From Sphingomonas sp. PP-CC-1A-547 (lineage in GTDB: Bacteria; Pseudomonadota; Alphaproteobacteria; Sphingomonadales; Sphingomonadaceae), in the NCBI RefSeq assembly GCF_003610375.1, contig NZ_RAPZ01000011.1:186001-250000 (forward strand): 64,000 bases of DNA, given 5' to 3'. Positions within the stretch are counted from its first letter, which is position 1; every line of letters begins with the position of its first letter. The notes beneath the pieces were generated by a model, which saw only the letters and a list, made by a program, of their open reading frames with translations, ran no database searches and was not told where the DNA came from. The translations under genes and the position numbers were made by a program. Shown here in pieces: positions 44,091-54,393 of this stretch.

Positions 44091-44845
44091 CACAGGCGCA
44101 CCACGCGGGGGACGAAGAAATAGCCCTCGTTGCGGATCGTCCGGATGATCTCGTCGTCGTGCGAGCGCAGTTTCCGGCGCAAACGGCTGACCTGCACGTC
44201 GATCGCGCGATCGAACGCGTCGGTGTCCGGCCCTCGCGCCGCCTCCAGCAACGCATCGCGCGCCAGCACGCGTCGTGGTCGCTCGACGAACGCGCGCAGC
44301 ACCGCGAACTCGCCATCGGTCAGGTCGATCAGCGTGCCGTCGGGATCGAACAGTTCGTGCGCCGCGAAGTCGACGCGCCAGCCGAGAAAACCGAACGCGC
44401 GGCTGTCGCCCGCATCCTGCATCGCGCGCGCGCGCAGCGCGGCACGGACGGTCGCCAGGATCTCGCGCGGGCTGCACGGTTTTGACAGGTAATGGCTCGC
44501 ACCGATTTCCAGCCCCAGGACGCGGTCGGGCTCGTCGCCCAGCGCGCTCAACATCACCACCGGCGGTGCAGCCTTCCCCGCCAAGCGACGGCACACCGAC
44601 AGCCCGTCCTCGCCGGGCATCATCACGTCGAGCAGGATCAGCGACACCGCACACCGGGCGAGCACGCCGTCCATCTCCTTCGCGTTGGTCGCGGTCTCGA
44701 CCTGGTAGCCGTGCATGCCGAGGCTCTCCGCCAGCAGAGTACGGATCATGTGGTCGTCGTCGACCACCAGCAGCACGGGTTTCGCAAGGTCGGGCACGGG
44801 ACGTGGGATCATTCGCCGGTCCTGCCGCACGAGTGTGTTCGACAT
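44090..44845 (-). CDS. OmpR/PhoB-family response regulator
   Basis: About 251 residues from ATG 44845 (MSNTLVRQDRRMIPRP); ATG 44812 has a better ribosome site (AGGACC) and would be 11 residues shorter. Receiver domain with VVDDDH acidic pair and phosphoacceptor Asp73 in LILLDVMMPGEDG, Lys in YLSKPCSPRE; winged-helix output domain ending RTIRNEGYFFVPRV. Regulates genes downstream of the kinase it is coupled to. Lies 25 bp after a LysR gene on the same strand. Confidence 0.93.
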   Translation of the reverse strand: MSNTLVRQDRRMIPRPVPDLAKPVLLVVDDDHMIRTLLAESLGMHGYQVETATNAKEMDGVLARCAVSLILLDVMMPGEDGLSVCRRLAGKAAPPVVMLSALGDEPDRVLGLEIGASHYLSKPCSPREILATVRAALRARAMQDAGDSRAFGFLGWRVDFAAHELFDPDGTLIDLTDGEFAVLRAFVERPRRVLARDALLEAARGPDTDAFDRAIDVQVSRLRRKLRSHDDEIIRTIRNEGYFFVPRVVRL

Positions 44846-44870
44846 ATTTCCGCGGAAGAACGGACGTGGG

Positions 44871-45779
44871 TCATTTTTCGGAGCGCCTGGCTGCAACGAA
44901 ATCGATGAACGCGCGCAATGGTGCCGGCAGATACCGCCGTCCCGAATAATAGAGGAACGGACCCGAGAAGCGCTGCCACCACGGTTCCAGCACCGGCACC
45001 AGCGCACCGCTGTCGAGATGCGGCTTCAGCCAATCCTCGAACAGGTGGATGATTCCGGTCCCCGCCAGCGCCGCATCGACCGCGAGATCGGTGGCCGCGC
45101 CGACGCGGACGATTAGCGGTCCGCCGGGCTCGACCTTGACGATCTCGGCGTCGCGCTCGAACTCCCAGGGCATCATCGAGCCGCTGGAGAACTGGCCGCG
45201 GATACAGGCGTGGTCGAGCAGGTCGCGGGGATGCACGGGCGTGCCACGGCGCGCGAGATAGTCGGGTGACGCCGCGGTCGCGAACCGTTGCTCGCGCGGA
45301 CCGATCGGTATCGCTATCATGTCCAGTTCGAGCCGTTCGTCGTAGCGGATGCCGGCATCGCAGCCCGCCGCGAGCATGTCGACGAAGCTGTCCTCCGCGA
45401 TCACCTCCAGCCGGATATCGGGATAGGCGGCGAGGAATGCGGGGACGATCGCGGGTAGCACCAGCCGCGCGGCGCTGACCGGCACGTTCAGCCGCAACGG
45501 TCCCGCCGGCAAATCGCGATAGCCGTTGACGACGTCCAAAGCCGCCTCGACTTCGGCGAGCGCGGGGCCGAGCCGGTCGAGCAGGCGCGCACCGGCTTCG
45601 GTCGGCGCCACGCTCCGTGTCGTCCGGTTGAGCAACCGTACGCCGAGCTTCGCCTCCAGCCGGCGTACCGCTTCGCTCAGCCCCGACGCGCTGCCGCCGC
45701 TGATTCGTGCGCCGTCGCGAAATCCGCCCGCCCGAGCGACCGTCACGAACGCGGAGAGATCGCCTGCGTCCACTGCCAT
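44871..45779 (-). CDS. LysR-family transcriptional regulator
   Basis: 302 residues. N-terminal helix-turn-helix (LSAFVTVARAGGFRDGARIS, EAVRRLEAKLGVRLLNRTTR) and a periplasmic-binding-protein-like effector domain (GPLRLNVPVSAARLVLPAIV). The CrgA/DsdC-like subgroup often controls an adjacent, divergent oxidoreductase gene. Here a divergent aldo/keto reductase gene begins 94 bp away and is the likely target. Confidence 0.92.
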   Translation of the reverse strand: MAVDAGDLSAFVTVARAGGFRDGARISGGSASGLSEAVRRLEAKLGVRLLNRTTRSVAPTEAGARLLDRLGPALAEVEAALDVVNGYRDLPAGPLRLNVPVSAARLVLPAIVPAFLAAYPDIRLEVIAEDSFVDMLAAGCDAGIRYDERLELDMIAIPIGPREQRFATAASPDYLARRGTPVHPRDLLDHACIRGQFSSGSMMPWEFERDAEIVKVEPGGPLIVRVGAATDLAVDAALAGTGIIHLFEDWLKPHLDSGALVPVLEPWWQRFSGPFLYYSGRRYLPAPLRAFIDFVAARRSEK

Positions 45780-45873
45780 TGTGCGTGCTCCCGTACAGCC
45801 CGTGCCGATACTGCCGCGTTATCGTAACAGCCAACGCGGTCCATATGAAGGTCACACTTTGGAGGACCGGATC

Positions 45874-46755
45874 ATGAACACGCACGGCATCACCACCACC
45901 GCCCCGCTCGCAGGGCGTACCGTCAACCGTCTCGGCTACGGCGCCATGCAGCTCGCCGGCCCGGGCGTGTTCGGGCCGCCCAAGGATCATGACGCGGCGC
46001 TTGCGGTCCTGCGTGCGGCGGTAGCGGCAGGCGTAAATCACATCGACACGAGCGATTTTTACGGCCCTCATGTCACCAATCGCCTGATCCGCGAGGCGCT
46101 GCATCCGTATCCCGACGACCTCGTGATCGTCACGAAGATCGGTGCGCGGCGGGGACCTGAAGGCTCATGGGACCGGGCTTTTTCCGCCGCGGAGCTTACC
46201 AGCGCGGTCCACGACAATTTGCGCAACCTGGGGCTGGAGGCGCTCGATATCGTCAATCTGCGCGCGATGTTCGATGTGCATGGCCCGGCCGAGGGGTCGA
46301 TCGCCGAGCCGCTTGCGACGCTCGTCGATCTCCAGCGCCAGGGTCTGGTCCGCCATATCGGGCTCAGCAACGTTACGCCGACGCAGGTCGCGGAAGGGCG
46401 CGCTATGGCGACGATCGCCTGCGTACAGAACCAGTATAATCTAGCGCACCGCGACGACGATGCGCTGATCGACGATTTGGCGGAGGCGGGGATCGCGTAT
46501 GTGCCGTTCTTCCCGCTCGGTGGGTTCTCGCCGTTGCAGTCGACCGCGCTGTCGGACGTCGCGCGGGATCTGGACGCGACGCCGATGCAGGTCGCGCTCG
46601 CCTGGCTGTTGCAGCGTTCGCCGAACATCCTGCTGATCCCCGGCACGTCGTCGGTCGGTCATCTGCGCGAGAACTTCGCGGCGGGGGACATCGTGCTGCC
46701 TGCCGACGCGATCGCCACGCTCGATCGGATCGGCACGGACGCTGCGCTCGACTAA
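45874..46755 (+). CDS. Aldo/keto reductase
   Basis: 293 residues from MNTHGITTTAPLAGRTVNRL after GGAGG. A TIM-barrel NADPH oxidoreductase: RLGYGAMQLAGPGVFG, catalytic Asp and Tyr in HIDTSDFYGPHVTN, Lys in VIVTKIG, cofactor-site GLSNVTPTQV and LIPGTSSVGHLREN. At the fourth (His) catalytic position the sequence reads DIVNLRAMFD, with Asn; this occurs in a branch of the family. Substrate unknown. Divergent to a LysR gene. Confidence 0.92.
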   Translation: MNTHGITTTAPLAGRTVNRLGYGAMQLAGPGVFGPPKDHDAALAVLRAAVAAGVNHIDTSDFYGPHVTNRLIREALHPYPDDLVIVTKIGARRGPEGSWDRAFSAAELTSAVHDNLRNLGLEALDIVNLRAMFDVHGPAEGSIAEPLATLVDLQRQGLVRHIGLSNVTPTQVAEGRAMATIACVQNQYNLAHRDDDALIDDLAEAGIAYVPFFPLGGFSPLQSTALSDVARDLDATPMQVALAWLLQRSPNILLIPGTSSVGHLRENFAAGDIVLPADAIATLDRIGTDAALD

Positions 46756-46794
46756 GCATTTCCGTCCAGGCAGCGGACGGCTAACGGCATCGTC

Positions 46795-47052
46795 ATGGCC
46801 AAGAAACGCTACCTCACCGCGACGCTGCCCGACGGTTATGTGAAGACGATCGGCCCGACCGCGACGCCGTTCACGCATTACTGGCGGATCGTCGCGGTGC
46901 TGGCCAACGGCAAGACGGAGATCTTCTGGGGCCACACCAAGTCGCTCGTCGAGGCGAAGAAGAAGCGCAACGCACTTGCCGAGGCCGCGGCGCAACGCGG
47001 GTGGCAGCGCTACGACTTCGAATTCGTCGAGCTGGTAGCCTCCGACGGTTGA
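46795..47052 (+). CDS. Conserved hypothetical protein (85 aa)
   Basis: MAKKRYLTATLPDGYVKTIG... reads as a small alpha/beta protein (YWRIVAVLANGKTEIFWGHT, then helical KSLVEAKKKRNALAEAAAQR). No signal or membrane segment. Family not recognised. 39 bp after the aldo/keto reductase gene, with a small CCGTCC/GGACGG hairpin between; may be in the same unit. Confidence 0.7.
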   Translation: MAKKRYLTATLPDGYVKTIGPTATPFTHYWRIVAVLANGKTEIFWGHTKSLVEAKKKRNALAEAAAQRGWQRYDFEFVELVASDG

Positions 47053-47053
47053 T

Positions 47054-47079
47054 ACCGCCCACCCCCTCAGGCGGGCGGT
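47054..47079. terminator. Hairpin between convergent 85-aa gene and cysQ
   Basis: Stem ACCGCCC / GGGCGGT with a loop; the right arm lies in the last codons of cysQ. No T run. Confidence 0.45.
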
Positions 47080-47816
47080 AACGCCTTCACCAGGTCGAGC
47101 ACGCGCGCCGCCAGTTCCGTCCGACAGATCAGCAGGTCGGGCAGATACGGATCCGCGCAGTTATAAACGAGCGGCGATCCGTCGACGCGGCTGACGTGGA
47201 GCCCGGCCGCCTGCGCGACCGCGATCGGTGCGCAATTGTCCCATTCATATTGCCCGCCGGTGTGGAGGTAGATGTCGGCCTGGCCGCGCACCACCGCCAT
47301 CGCCTTCGCCCCCGCCGAGCCCATCGGCACGAGCGTCGCCCCCAACGTCTCGGCGACCGCCACCGCCTCGCGTGCGGGCCGGCTGCGACTGACCAGCATG
47401 CGTAGCGGATCGCCCGCGGGTTCCAACGGCTTCGGCGAACCCGAGGTCAGCGTCATCCCGAGCCCCGGCAGCGCCACGGCGCCCACGACGGCGACGCCGT
47501 CGATCGCAAGCGCGACGTGCACCGCCCAGTCGGTCCGCCCTTCGCCATATTCGCGCGTGCCGTCGAGCGGATCGACGATCCACGCGCGCCGCACCGAACA
47601 CCGATCGCCGGTGTCCTTCTCCTCCTCGGACAGGATCGCGTCGTCGGGCCGCGCGGCGCGCAGCATGCGCATGAGGAACCTGTTGGCCTGTTCGTCGCCC
47701 GCCTTGCCGAGATCCTTGCCGGTCAGCCCACTGCTTTTCTGCAACGCGAGCAATATCTCGCCCGCCTCGGTGGCGAGGCGTTCGGCGAGACGGACGTCGC
47801 TTTCTATGACCGTCAC
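47067..47816 (-). CDS. cysQ: 3'(2'),5'-bisphosphate nucleotidase
   Basis: 249 residues, inositol-monophosphatase fold. Removes the 3'-phosphate from PAP/PAPS, preventing PAP build-up during sulfate assimilation. Metal-site motifs: [18 protein letters not shown] and EWDNCAP. Its start overlaps the cysNC stop by 4 bp, so it is the third gene of a cysD-cysNC-cysQ operon. Context supports the CysQ over a general inositol-phosphatase assignment. Confidence 0.94.
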   Translation of the reverse strand: MTVIESDVRLAERLATEAGEILLALQKSSGLTGKDLGKAGDEQANRFLMRMLRAARPDDAILSEEEKDTGDRCSVRRAWIVDPLDGTREYGEGRTDWAVHVALAIDGVAVVGAVALPGLGMTLTSGSPKPLEPAGDPLRMLVSRSRPAREAVAVAETLGATLVPMGSAGAKAMAVVRGQADIYLHTGGQYEWDNCAPIAVAQAAGLHVSRVDGSPLVYNCADPYLPDLLICRTELAARVLDLVKALPPA

Positions 47817-49750
47817 TTGAGTGGCATGATCTGGTGGACGATGAACGCGGCGGCTTCGGCCGGAGTCATTTCCACCGTGTTGACGCGGATCTCTGCGTTG
47901 AGCGGGGCCTCGTAAGGGCTGTCGATCCCGGTAAAGTTCTTCAAATCGCCCGCCCGTGCTTTCTTGTAGAGGCCCTTCACGTCTCGACCTTCCGCCACAT
48001 CGAGCGGCGTGTCGACGAAGATCTCGATGAACTCGCCCGCCGGCAGCATCGCGCGCACCATGTCACGCTCGGCACGGAACGGCGAGATGAACGCAGTGAG
48101 CACGATCAGCCCCGCGTCCGCCATGAGTTTCGCCACCTCGCCGACGCGCCGGATATTCTCGATCCGGTCGGCCTCGGTGAACCCCAGATCCTTGTTCAGG
48201 CCGTGACGGATGTTGTCGCCATCCAGCAGAAAGGTGTGCCGGTTCATCAGGTTAAGCTGTTTCTCGACCTCGTTGGCGATCGTCGACTTGCCCGCACCCG
48301 ACAGCCCGGTGAACCACAGCACCGCCTGTTTCTGGTTCTTCAGCCCGGCATGCGCCTCGCGGCCGATATCGGTCGCCTGCCAGTGGACGTTCTGCGAGCG
48401 GCGCAGGCTGAAATGGACCATCCCCGCCGCGACGGTTGCGTTGGTGATCTTGTCGATCAGGATGAACCCGCCGAGCACCTTGTTCGGCGCAGCACCCTCC
48501 TGCGCATAAGCCTCGAACACGATCGCGCGATCGGTGGTGATCTCCGCCACGCCGATCGCGTTCAGCTCGAGCGTCTTGGTCGCGAGCCGCTCCATCGTGT
48601 TGACGTTGACCTGGTATTTCGGCTCGCGCACCGTCGCCGACACCATCTGCGTGCCGAGCTTCAACCAGTAGGAGCGGCCGACGATCAGCGGCTCGTCGTC
48701 CATCCAGACGATCGTCGTTTCGAACTGGTCCGCAGTCTCGGGCGGCGCATCCGACGCGGCGATGACGTTACCGCGCGAGCAGTCGATCTCGTCGGCGAAC
48801 GACAGCGTGACCGACTGCCCCGCGACCGCCTCGTCGAGATCGCCGTCTAGCGTCGTGATCCGGCTGATCGTCGAGGTCTTGCCGCCGGGCAGGACGCGGA
48901 TCGCGTCGCCGGGCTTGACCGTACCGGCGGCAATCTGGCCCGAGAAGCCGCGGAAATCGAGGTTGGGGCGGTTGACCCACTGTACGCTCATCCGGAACGG
49001 TTTGGCCTGGTCGTCGTCGACATCGACATCGACCGCTTCGAGATGCTCCATCAGCGTCGGGCCGGAATACCAGGGCATGGTATCGGAGGCGATCGAGATG
49101 TTGTCGCCCTTGAAGCCCGAGATCGGCATCGGCGTGAACGCGGTGATGCCGATGCTGGTCGCGAACGCCGCATAGTCCGCGACGATCTCGTCATAGCGCG
49201 CCTGATCGTAGCCGATCAGGTCCATCTTGTTGACGGCGAGCACGAGGTTCCGGATGCCGATCAGGTGCGCCAGATAGCTGTGGCGCTTGGTCTGCGTCAG
49301 CACGCCCTTGCGCGCGTCGACCAGGATCACGGCCAGATCGGCGGTCGAGGCGCCGGTCACCATGTTGCGGGTATATTGTTCATGACCCGGCGTATCCGCG
49401 ACGATGAACTTGCGTTTTTCCGTCGAGAAGAAGCGATAGGCGACGTCGATCGTGATGCCCTGTTCGCGCTCGGCGGCAAGCCCGTCGACGAGCAGCGCGA
49501 AGTCGATCTCCTGCCCTTGCGTGCCGACCCGCTTGCTGTCCGCCTCGAGCGCCGCGAGTTGATCCTCGAAGATCATCTTCGAATCGTACAGCAATCGGCC
49601 GATCAGCGTCGACTTGCCGTCGTCGACCGATCCGCAGGTGATGAAGCGCAGCATCGTCTTGTTGCGATGCTGGTCGAGATACGCGTCGATATCCTCGGCG
49701 ATCAGTGCGTCGGTCTGGTAGGCCGATTCCTGGATTGCGATGTCGCTCAT
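47813..49750 (-). CDS. cysNC: Bifunctional sulfate adenylyltransferase subunit 1 / adenylylsulfate kinase
   Basis: 645 residues, a CysN-CysC fusion. The N-terminal GTPase part has P-loop [14 protein letters not shown] (about 40-53), [12 protein letters not shown], and NKMDLIGYD; beta-barrel domains follow. The C-terminal kinase (about 460-645) has P-loop [16 protein letters not shown] near 485. With CysD it makes APS from sulfate and ATP, then phosphorylates it to PAPS. Start overlaps cysD stop (ATGA) and stop overlaps cysQ start. Confidence 0.97.
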   Translation of the reverse strand: MSDIAIQESAYQTDALIAEDIDAYLDQHRNKTMLRFITCGSVDDGKSTLIGRLLYDSKMIFEDQLAALEADSKRVGTQGQEIDFALLVDGLAAEREQGITIDVAYRFFSTEKRKFIVADTPGHEQYTRNMVTGASTADLAVILVDARKGVLTQTKRHSYLAHLIGIRNLVLAVNKMDLIGYDQARYDEIVADYAAFATSIGITAFTPMPISGFKGDNISIASDTMPWYSGPTLMEHLEAVDVDVDDDQAKPFRMSVQWVNRPNLDFRGFSGQIAAGTVKPGDAIRVLPGGKTSTISRITTLDGDLDEAVAGQSVTLSFADEIDCSRGNVIAASDAPPETADQFETTIVWMDDEPLIVGRSYWLKLGTQMVSATVREPKYQVNVNTMERLATKTLELNAIGVAEITTDRAIVFEAYAQEGAAPNKVLGGFILIDKITNATVAAGMVHFSLRRSQNVHWQATDIGREAHAGLKNQKQAVLWFTGLSGAGKSTIANEVEKQLNLMNRHTFLLDGDNIRHGLNKDLGFTEADRIENIRRVGEVAKLMADAGLIVLTAFISPFRAERDMVRAMLPAGEFIEIFVDTPLDVAEGRDVKGLYKKARAGDLKNFTGIDSPYEAPLNAEIRVNTVEMTPAEAAAFIVHQIMPLK

Positions 49751-50655
49751 CAGAAATACCCCTCCTGCTTCTTTTTCTCCATGCCTGCGCCGCCGGCATC
49801 CTTGTCGATCGCGCGGCCCTGGCGCTCACTGGTCGTGGTCAGCAGCGTTTCCTGGATGATGTCGGACAGCGTCGAGGCCGTGCTCTCGACCGCGCCGGTC
49901 AGCGGATAGCAACCGAGCGTGCGGAAACGGATCGAGCGGTCGACCGGGACCTCGCCGGGTTCGAGACGGAAGCGATCGTCGTCGACCATGAGGAGCATGC
50001 CGTCGCGCTCGACGGTGGGGCGTACGCCGGCGTAGTAGAGCGGGACGATCGGGACGTCGTTGAGCTGAATATATTGCCAGACGTCGAGTTCGGTCCAGTT
50101 CGAGATCGGGAACACACGGATGCTCTCGCCCTTCGATTTCCGGGCGTTGTAGAGGTTCCACAATTCGGGGCGCTGGTTCTTCGGATCCCAGCCATGCGTC
50201 GCGGTGCGGAACGAGATGATGCGTTCCTTCGCGCGCGATTTCTCCTCGTCACGCCGCGCGCCACCGAACGCCGCATCGAACCCGTGCAGGTTGAGCGCCT
50301 GCTTCAAGCCCTCCGTCTTCCACATGTCGGTGTGGAGTGCGCCGTGATCGAACGGATTGATCCCGCGCGCGGCGGCTTCGGGGTTCTGGTAGACCAGCAA
50401 CTCCATGCCGCTCTCCGCCGCCATCCGGTCGCGCAGCTTGTACATTTCCTGGAATTTCCAGGTCGTATCGACGTGCAGCAGCGGGAAAGGCGGGGGCGAC
50501 GGATAGAAGGCCTTCCGCGCGAGGTGCAGCATCACCGCCGAGTCCTTGCCGACCGAATACAGCATCACCGGCTTGTCGGCTTCGGCGACGACTTCGCGCA
50601 GGATGTGGATCGCCTCCGCCTCGAGCCGTTCCAGATGGGTGAGTGTCTTCGCCAT
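49750..50655 (-). CDS. cysD: Sulfate adenylyltransferase subunit 2
   Basis: 301 residues from [20 protein letters not shown] after GGAGA; a longer frame to 50703 lacks support. PP-loop motif [13 protein letters not shown] (about 33-45), [16 protein letters not shown] and the C-terminal [12 protein letters not shown] are typical. Catalyses APS formation with the GTP-driven CysN. First gene of the cysDNCQ operon. Confidence 0.97.
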   Translation of the reverse strand: MAKTLTHLERLEAEAIHILREVVAEADKPVMLYSVGKDSAVMLHLARKAFYPSPPPFPLLHVDTTWKFQEMYKLRDRMAAESGMELLVYQNPEAAARGINPFDHGALHTDMWKTEGLKQALNLHGFDAAFGGARRDEEKSRAKERIISFRTATHGWDPKNQRPELWNLYNARKSKGESIRVFPISNWTELDVWQYIQLNDVPIVPLYYAGVRPTVERDGMLLMVDDDRFRLEPGEVPVDRSIRFRTLGCYPLTGAVESTASTLSDIIQETLLTTTSERQGRAIDKDAGGAGMEKKKQEGYF

Positions 50656-50866
50656 GATGTGTCTCCGCGGCGCCGTTTGCCCGGCGCAGGGCGGTGTCGG
50701 CAATCAATGCATTCTTCGGTCGGGGAACGCTTCGCTATCTCATGCCGCGAATGACGGCACTGCGCACCATGCACGATTTCGCGGCGAACCCTGCGCCGCA
50801 GTTGCCCGCCCGCGATCGACGCCGTACGCAACGCGCCTGTTTCGATCCGTCTGGGACCATGCCGCC

Positions 50867-51751
50867 ATGTCCGTTGCTTCGTTGAAAATGCGCTCCTGGT
50901 TGTTCGCGCCGGGGGACAGCGAACGCAAGATGACCAAGGCGGTAGAGGGCAGCGCCGACATCGTCCTGTTCGATCTCGAAGACGCGGTGACGACCGAGAA
51001 CAAGCCGCTCGCGCGCCAGACCGTCCACGACATGCTGACCGCGCATGTCGCGCACCGCGCGCGAATGTGGGTGAGGGTCAATCCGCTCGACGGGCCGTAT
51101 ACGCTGACCGATCTCGCGGCGATCATGCCCGCGCGGCCGGGCGGGATCATGCTGCCCAAGGTCGTGGGGCGGCAGGACGTCGACCGGCTCGACCATTATC
51201 TGTCCGCGTTCGAGGCGGCGAACGGCATCGCGATCGGCTCGACCCCGGTCATCGTCCTGATCACCGAGACGGCGGAAGCGATGTTCCACACGGGCGACTA
51301 TAAGGGCGCGCCTCGGGTGGTCGCGCTGACCTGGGGCGCGGAGGATCTGGCGGACTCGATCGGCGCGAGCGCGAACTGCAATCCCGATGGCAGCTACCGC
51401 TTCACCTATGAACTGGCGCGGTCGATGTGCCTGCTGGGTGCCGCGGCGGCAGGGGTTACCGCGATCGAGACGATCCAGGGCGACTTCCGAGACCTCGACA
51501 CGCTGAAGACGCGCGCAGAGCAGGTCCGGCGTGACGGTTATCGCGGGATGCTCGCGATCCACCCGGCGCAGGTCGACGTGATCAACGACGCGTTCACGCC
51601 GACCGAGCCGGAGATTGCCGAGGCGCAGGCGATCGTCGATCTGTTCGCGGCGAACCCCGGCGTCGGCACGATCGGCTACAAGGGCGGCATGCTCGACCGA
51701 CCGTATCTGTCGCGCGCGGAGCATCTGTTGCGGCAAGTCGGGCGCGCGTGA
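50867..51751 (+). CDS. HpcH/HpaI aldolase / CitE-like CoA-ester lyase
   Basis: 294 residues from MSVASLKMRSWLFAPGDSER; an ATG at 50888 could also start. TIM-barrel of the citrate lyase beta-subunit family: SWLFAPGDSERKMTKA, VLFDLEDAV with the metal-binding Glu/Asp, WVRVNPLDG, ITETAEAMF and the C-terminal GMLAIHPAQV. Members cleave malyl-, beta-methylmalyl- or citramalyl-CoA. No citrate lyase alpha or gamma genes here. Convergent with a CaiB-type gene 10 bp away, consistent with acyl-CoA metabolism. Confidence 0.88.
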   Translation: MSVASLKMRSWLFAPGDSERKMTKAVEGSADIVLFDLEDAVTTENKPLARQTVHDMLTAHVAHRARMWVRVNPLDGPYTLTDLAAIMPARPGGIMLPKVVGRQDVDRLDHYLSAFEAANGIAIGSTPVIVLITETAEAMFHTGDYKGAPRVVALTWGAEDLADSIGASANCNPDGSYRFTYELARSMCLLGAAAAGVTAIETIQGDFRDLDTLKTRAEQVRRDGYRGMLAIHPAQVDVINDAFTPTEPEIAEAQAIVDLFAANPGVGTIGYKGGMLDRPYLSRAEHLLRQVGRA

Positions 51752-51761
51752 TCCGGGCGTC

Positions 51762-52820
51762 CTAGCCGACGCCCCATTCCGTCAGCAGCGCCGTGCCATC
51801 GGACGTGGGGGCGATCCGGCCCGGCGTGCGGGACAGGCGCGGGGCAGGGGCCGCCTGCCAGATGCCGTCGATGACCACACCGCGATCGGCCATGTGGCGA
51901 TGCGTCGGTACCTCGTCGAGTTCGAGCACCGGCGCGAAGCAGGTGTCGGTGCCCTCCAGCGCGTCGCACCAGTCGTTCCTCGACCGGGTCACGAACACTG
52001 CGGCGAAGCGTCGCGCGGTTTCGGGCCAGCGCTTGACGACCATCTGGTCCGCCGCGAGGTCGGCGGGAAGCCCTAGCCGATCGAGCAACTCGGCATAGAA
52101 TTTCGGCTCGATCGCGCCGACCGAGACGTACCGCCCATCGGCGCAGGTGTAACACCGGTAGAACGGCGCCGCGCCGCCAAGCAGATTGCGGTCGCGGTCC
52201 ATCGACATCACCCCGGCCGGGACCATCCCTGCGAACAGCGCCATCATCGACGAAACCCCGTCGACGATCGCCGCATCGACGACTTGGCCGAGCCCGGATC
52301 GCGCGCGTTCGAGCAATGCCGCGAGGATACCAGTGACGAGATAGAGCGACCCGCCCCCGAAATCGCCGATCAGGTTGAGCGGCGGCGGCGGCGGTGTTCC
52401 CGGCGTGCCGATTGCCGCGAGTACGCCGCTGAGTGCGATGTAATTGAGATCGTGGCCCGCCACCTGTGCGAGCGGGCCGGTCTGTCCCCACCCGGTCATC
52501 CGCCCATAGATGAGCCGCGGGTTGCGCTTGAGCATCACGTGGGGACCGAGGCCGAGCCGCTCCATCACGCCCGGTCGCAGCCCCTCGATCACGACATCGG
52601 CGCGGTCCGTGATCGCAAGCGCCTGCTCGCGCCCCTCAAGCGTGCGAATGTCGAGCGCGAGCCGCGCGCGGCCACGGTCCAGCACGGGATTGCGAAATCC
52701 GCCGCCGACCCGCTCGATCCGCAGTACCTCCGCACCAAGATCCGACAACAGCATCACCGCATGCGGGCCCGGCCCGATGCTGGCGAACTCGACGACCCGC
52801 AGGCCCGCCAGCGCGGTCAT
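51762..52820 (-). CDS. CaiB/BaiF-family CoA-transferase, alpha-methylacyl-CoA racemase-like
   Basis: About 352 residues from MTALAGLRVVEFASIGPGPH. Interlocked-dimer class III CoA-transferase fold: DLGAEVLRIERVGGG, LDIRTLEGREQAL, VIEGLRPGVMERLGLGP, GRMTGWGQTGPLAQVAGHDL and VVDAAIVDGVSSMM. GHDLNYIALSG (His) with VVDAAIVDG (Asp) matches the acid/base pair of alpha-methylacyl-CoA racemases rather than formyl-CoA transferases. Substrate unknown; the adjacent CitE-like lyase suggests branched or dicarboxylic acyl-CoA use. Confidence 0.88.
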   Translation of the reverse strand: MTALAGLRVVEFASIGPGPHAVMLLSDLGAEVLRIERVGGGFRNPVLDRGRARLALDIRTLEGREQALAITDRADVVIEGLRPGVMERLGLGPHVMLKRNPRLIYGRMTGWGQTGPLAQVAGHDLNYIALSGVLAAIGTPGTPPPPPLNLIGDFGGGSLYLVTGILAALLERARSGLGQVVDAAIVDGVSSMMALFAGMVPAGVMSMDRDRNLLGGAAPFYRCYTCADGRYVSVGAIEPKFYAELLDRLGLPADLAADQMVVKRWPETARRFAAVFVTRSRNDWCDALEGTDTCFAPVLELDEVPTHRHMADRGVVIDGIWQAAPAPRLSRTPGRIAPTSDGTALLTEWGVG

Positions 52821-52898
52821 GCGCCGATACTCATCATTGCCATGCGATCCGATATCCGCGCTGTTTGGCTGCAAGGTGCGACCGATGCCGAACCGGAG

Positions 52899-54179
52899 TC
52901 AAGAAAGCGTCGGCGAGTCCAGCGGCACCATGTCCTTCAGCATGATGCCGGGGTCGGCGAGGATGGTCCGGTCGATCACAGCGCCGGCTTCCACCAGCTT
53001 GCGCCCTTGGACGTAATCCTTGACCGCACCCACGCAGTCCAGCGCGATGACGCGGCGGTCGCGCAGGTACACGACCGAGAATTTGCGCGTCGCCGGATCG
53101 CCGCGCAGGACCGTGTCGTCATAGCCGATCGACAGTCCGACGGTCTGCAGCTTCAGGTCATACTGGTTCGACCAGAACCACGGCACCGCGTCATACACCG
53201 CCGGCTGGCCAACGATGTCCTTCGCCACGACGGTCGCCTGGTCGTTCGCGTTCTGCACCGATTCGACACGCACCGCCGCGCCGCCGGCAAACCGGTTGGC
53301 GTGCAACGCGCAGTCGCCGATCGCATACACGTCCGGCACGCTCGTCCGGCATGCGCCATCGACGGCGACGCCGTTGCCGCCCGCCGCACCCGCGTCGATC
53401 AGGGGCGCGACTTCGGGAAGGATGCCGATGCCGACGATCACCATGTCGGCGGCGATGACGGTGCCGTCCCCCAGCCGGACCCCGGTGACGCGGTCATCGC
53501 CCAGGATGCAGTCGACCGACTGCCCCAGCCGCACGTCGACGCCGTGTGCACGGTGCTCCGCCTCGAAGAAGCGCGACAGGTCTTCGCCCGCGACGCGCGC
53601 AAGTACCCGGTCGAGGGCCTCGAGCAGGATGACGGACTTGCCGAACTTGCGCAGCACCGCGGCGGCTTCGAGCCCGACATACCCGCCGCCGATCACGACC
53701 GCGGTCCCGACATCCGGCAGTTCGGCGATCATCCGGTCGGCGTCGGCGCGGTCGCGCACGGTGTGGACGCCGGTAAGATGATGGCCAGCGCAGGTCAGTC
53801 GTCTGGGCGTCCCGCCGGTCGCCCAGACCAGTCGCCCATAGCCGATCGTCGTACCGTCCTCCGTCGTCGCGCTGTGTTCGACCGGATCGACCGATACGAT
53901 ACGCGATCCGAGCCGCAGATCGATGCGCTGCTCGGTCCAGAACGTCGCCTGTCGGATCAGGATACGGCCGAAGACCTTTTCGCCCGACAGATATTCTTTC
54001 GACAAGGGCGGCCGTTCATAGGGAAGCTCGGGCTCCTTGCCGACGATCAGGATCGATCCCTCGAAGCCGGTCTTGCGCAACGCGATCGCACACGCCGCAC
54101 CGCCGTGCCCGCCGCCGACGATGACGACATCGGCGAACACCGTCGCGTCCCGTCGCGCATCGCCTGTCATGCTGTCCAT
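52899..54179 (-). CDS. FAD-dependent NAD(P)H-ferredoxin reductase-type protein
   Basis: 426 residues from [20 protein letters not shown] after GAGGG; the longer frame (54311) adds a low-quality extension. FAD fold [35 protein letters not shown] fold [17 protein letters not shown] and flavin-site [10 protein letters not shown]. Matches reductases that feed electrons to ferredoxins of cytochrome P450s or Rieske dioxygenases (BphA4/RhdA4 type). No ferredoxin, P450 or dioxygenase gene is in the window. Confidence 0.92.
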   Translation of the reverse strand: MDSMTGDARRDATVFADVVIVGGGHGGAACAIALRKTGFEGSILIVGKEPELPYERPPLSKEYLSGEKVFGRILIRQATFWTEQRIDLRLGSRIVSVDPVEHSATTEDGTTIGYGRLVWATGGTPRRLTCAGHHLTGVHTVRDRADADRMIAELPDVGTAVVIGGGYVGLEAAAVLRKFGKSVILLEALDRVLARVAGEDLSRFFEAEHRAHGVDVRLGQSVDCILGDDRVTGVRLGDGTVIAADMVIVGIGILPEVAPLIDAGAAGGNGVAVDGACRTSVPDVYAIGDCALHANRFAGGAAVRVESVQNANDQATVVAKDIVGQPAVYDAVPWFWSNQYDLKLQTVGLSIGYDDTVLRGDPATRKFSVVYLRDRRVIALDCVGAVKDYVQGRKLVEAGAVIDRTILADPGIMLKDMVPLDSPTLS

Positions 54180-54393
54180 TTCGCTACCCTCGTCCACCTG
54201 GTGCCCTGTCGAGTAGCACGCCGCTCCGCCCTCGTGGTCCGCATTCCTATTGGCGATGTCGCACGACCTCAACTGTAGCCGGCGATCCGCCAGTGCAGTG
54301 AACACCGCCACTTGTGCGAAGTTAACGTAAAGCGCGCGCGATATGTATTAGGCGTCGTGGCCGGGCTCTGCGCTCGGACGGGGGATTGCCGAA

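Noticed and set aside
45874..46755. Loss of activity in the aldo/keto reductase because Asn replaces the catalytic His
   Set aside because: A branch of the family naturally has VNLR at this place, so the change alone does not show inactivation.
52284..54278. 664-codon frame opposite the CaiB-like and flavoprotein genes
   Set aside because: It spans two opposite-strand genes and their spacer and has shadow-type composition.
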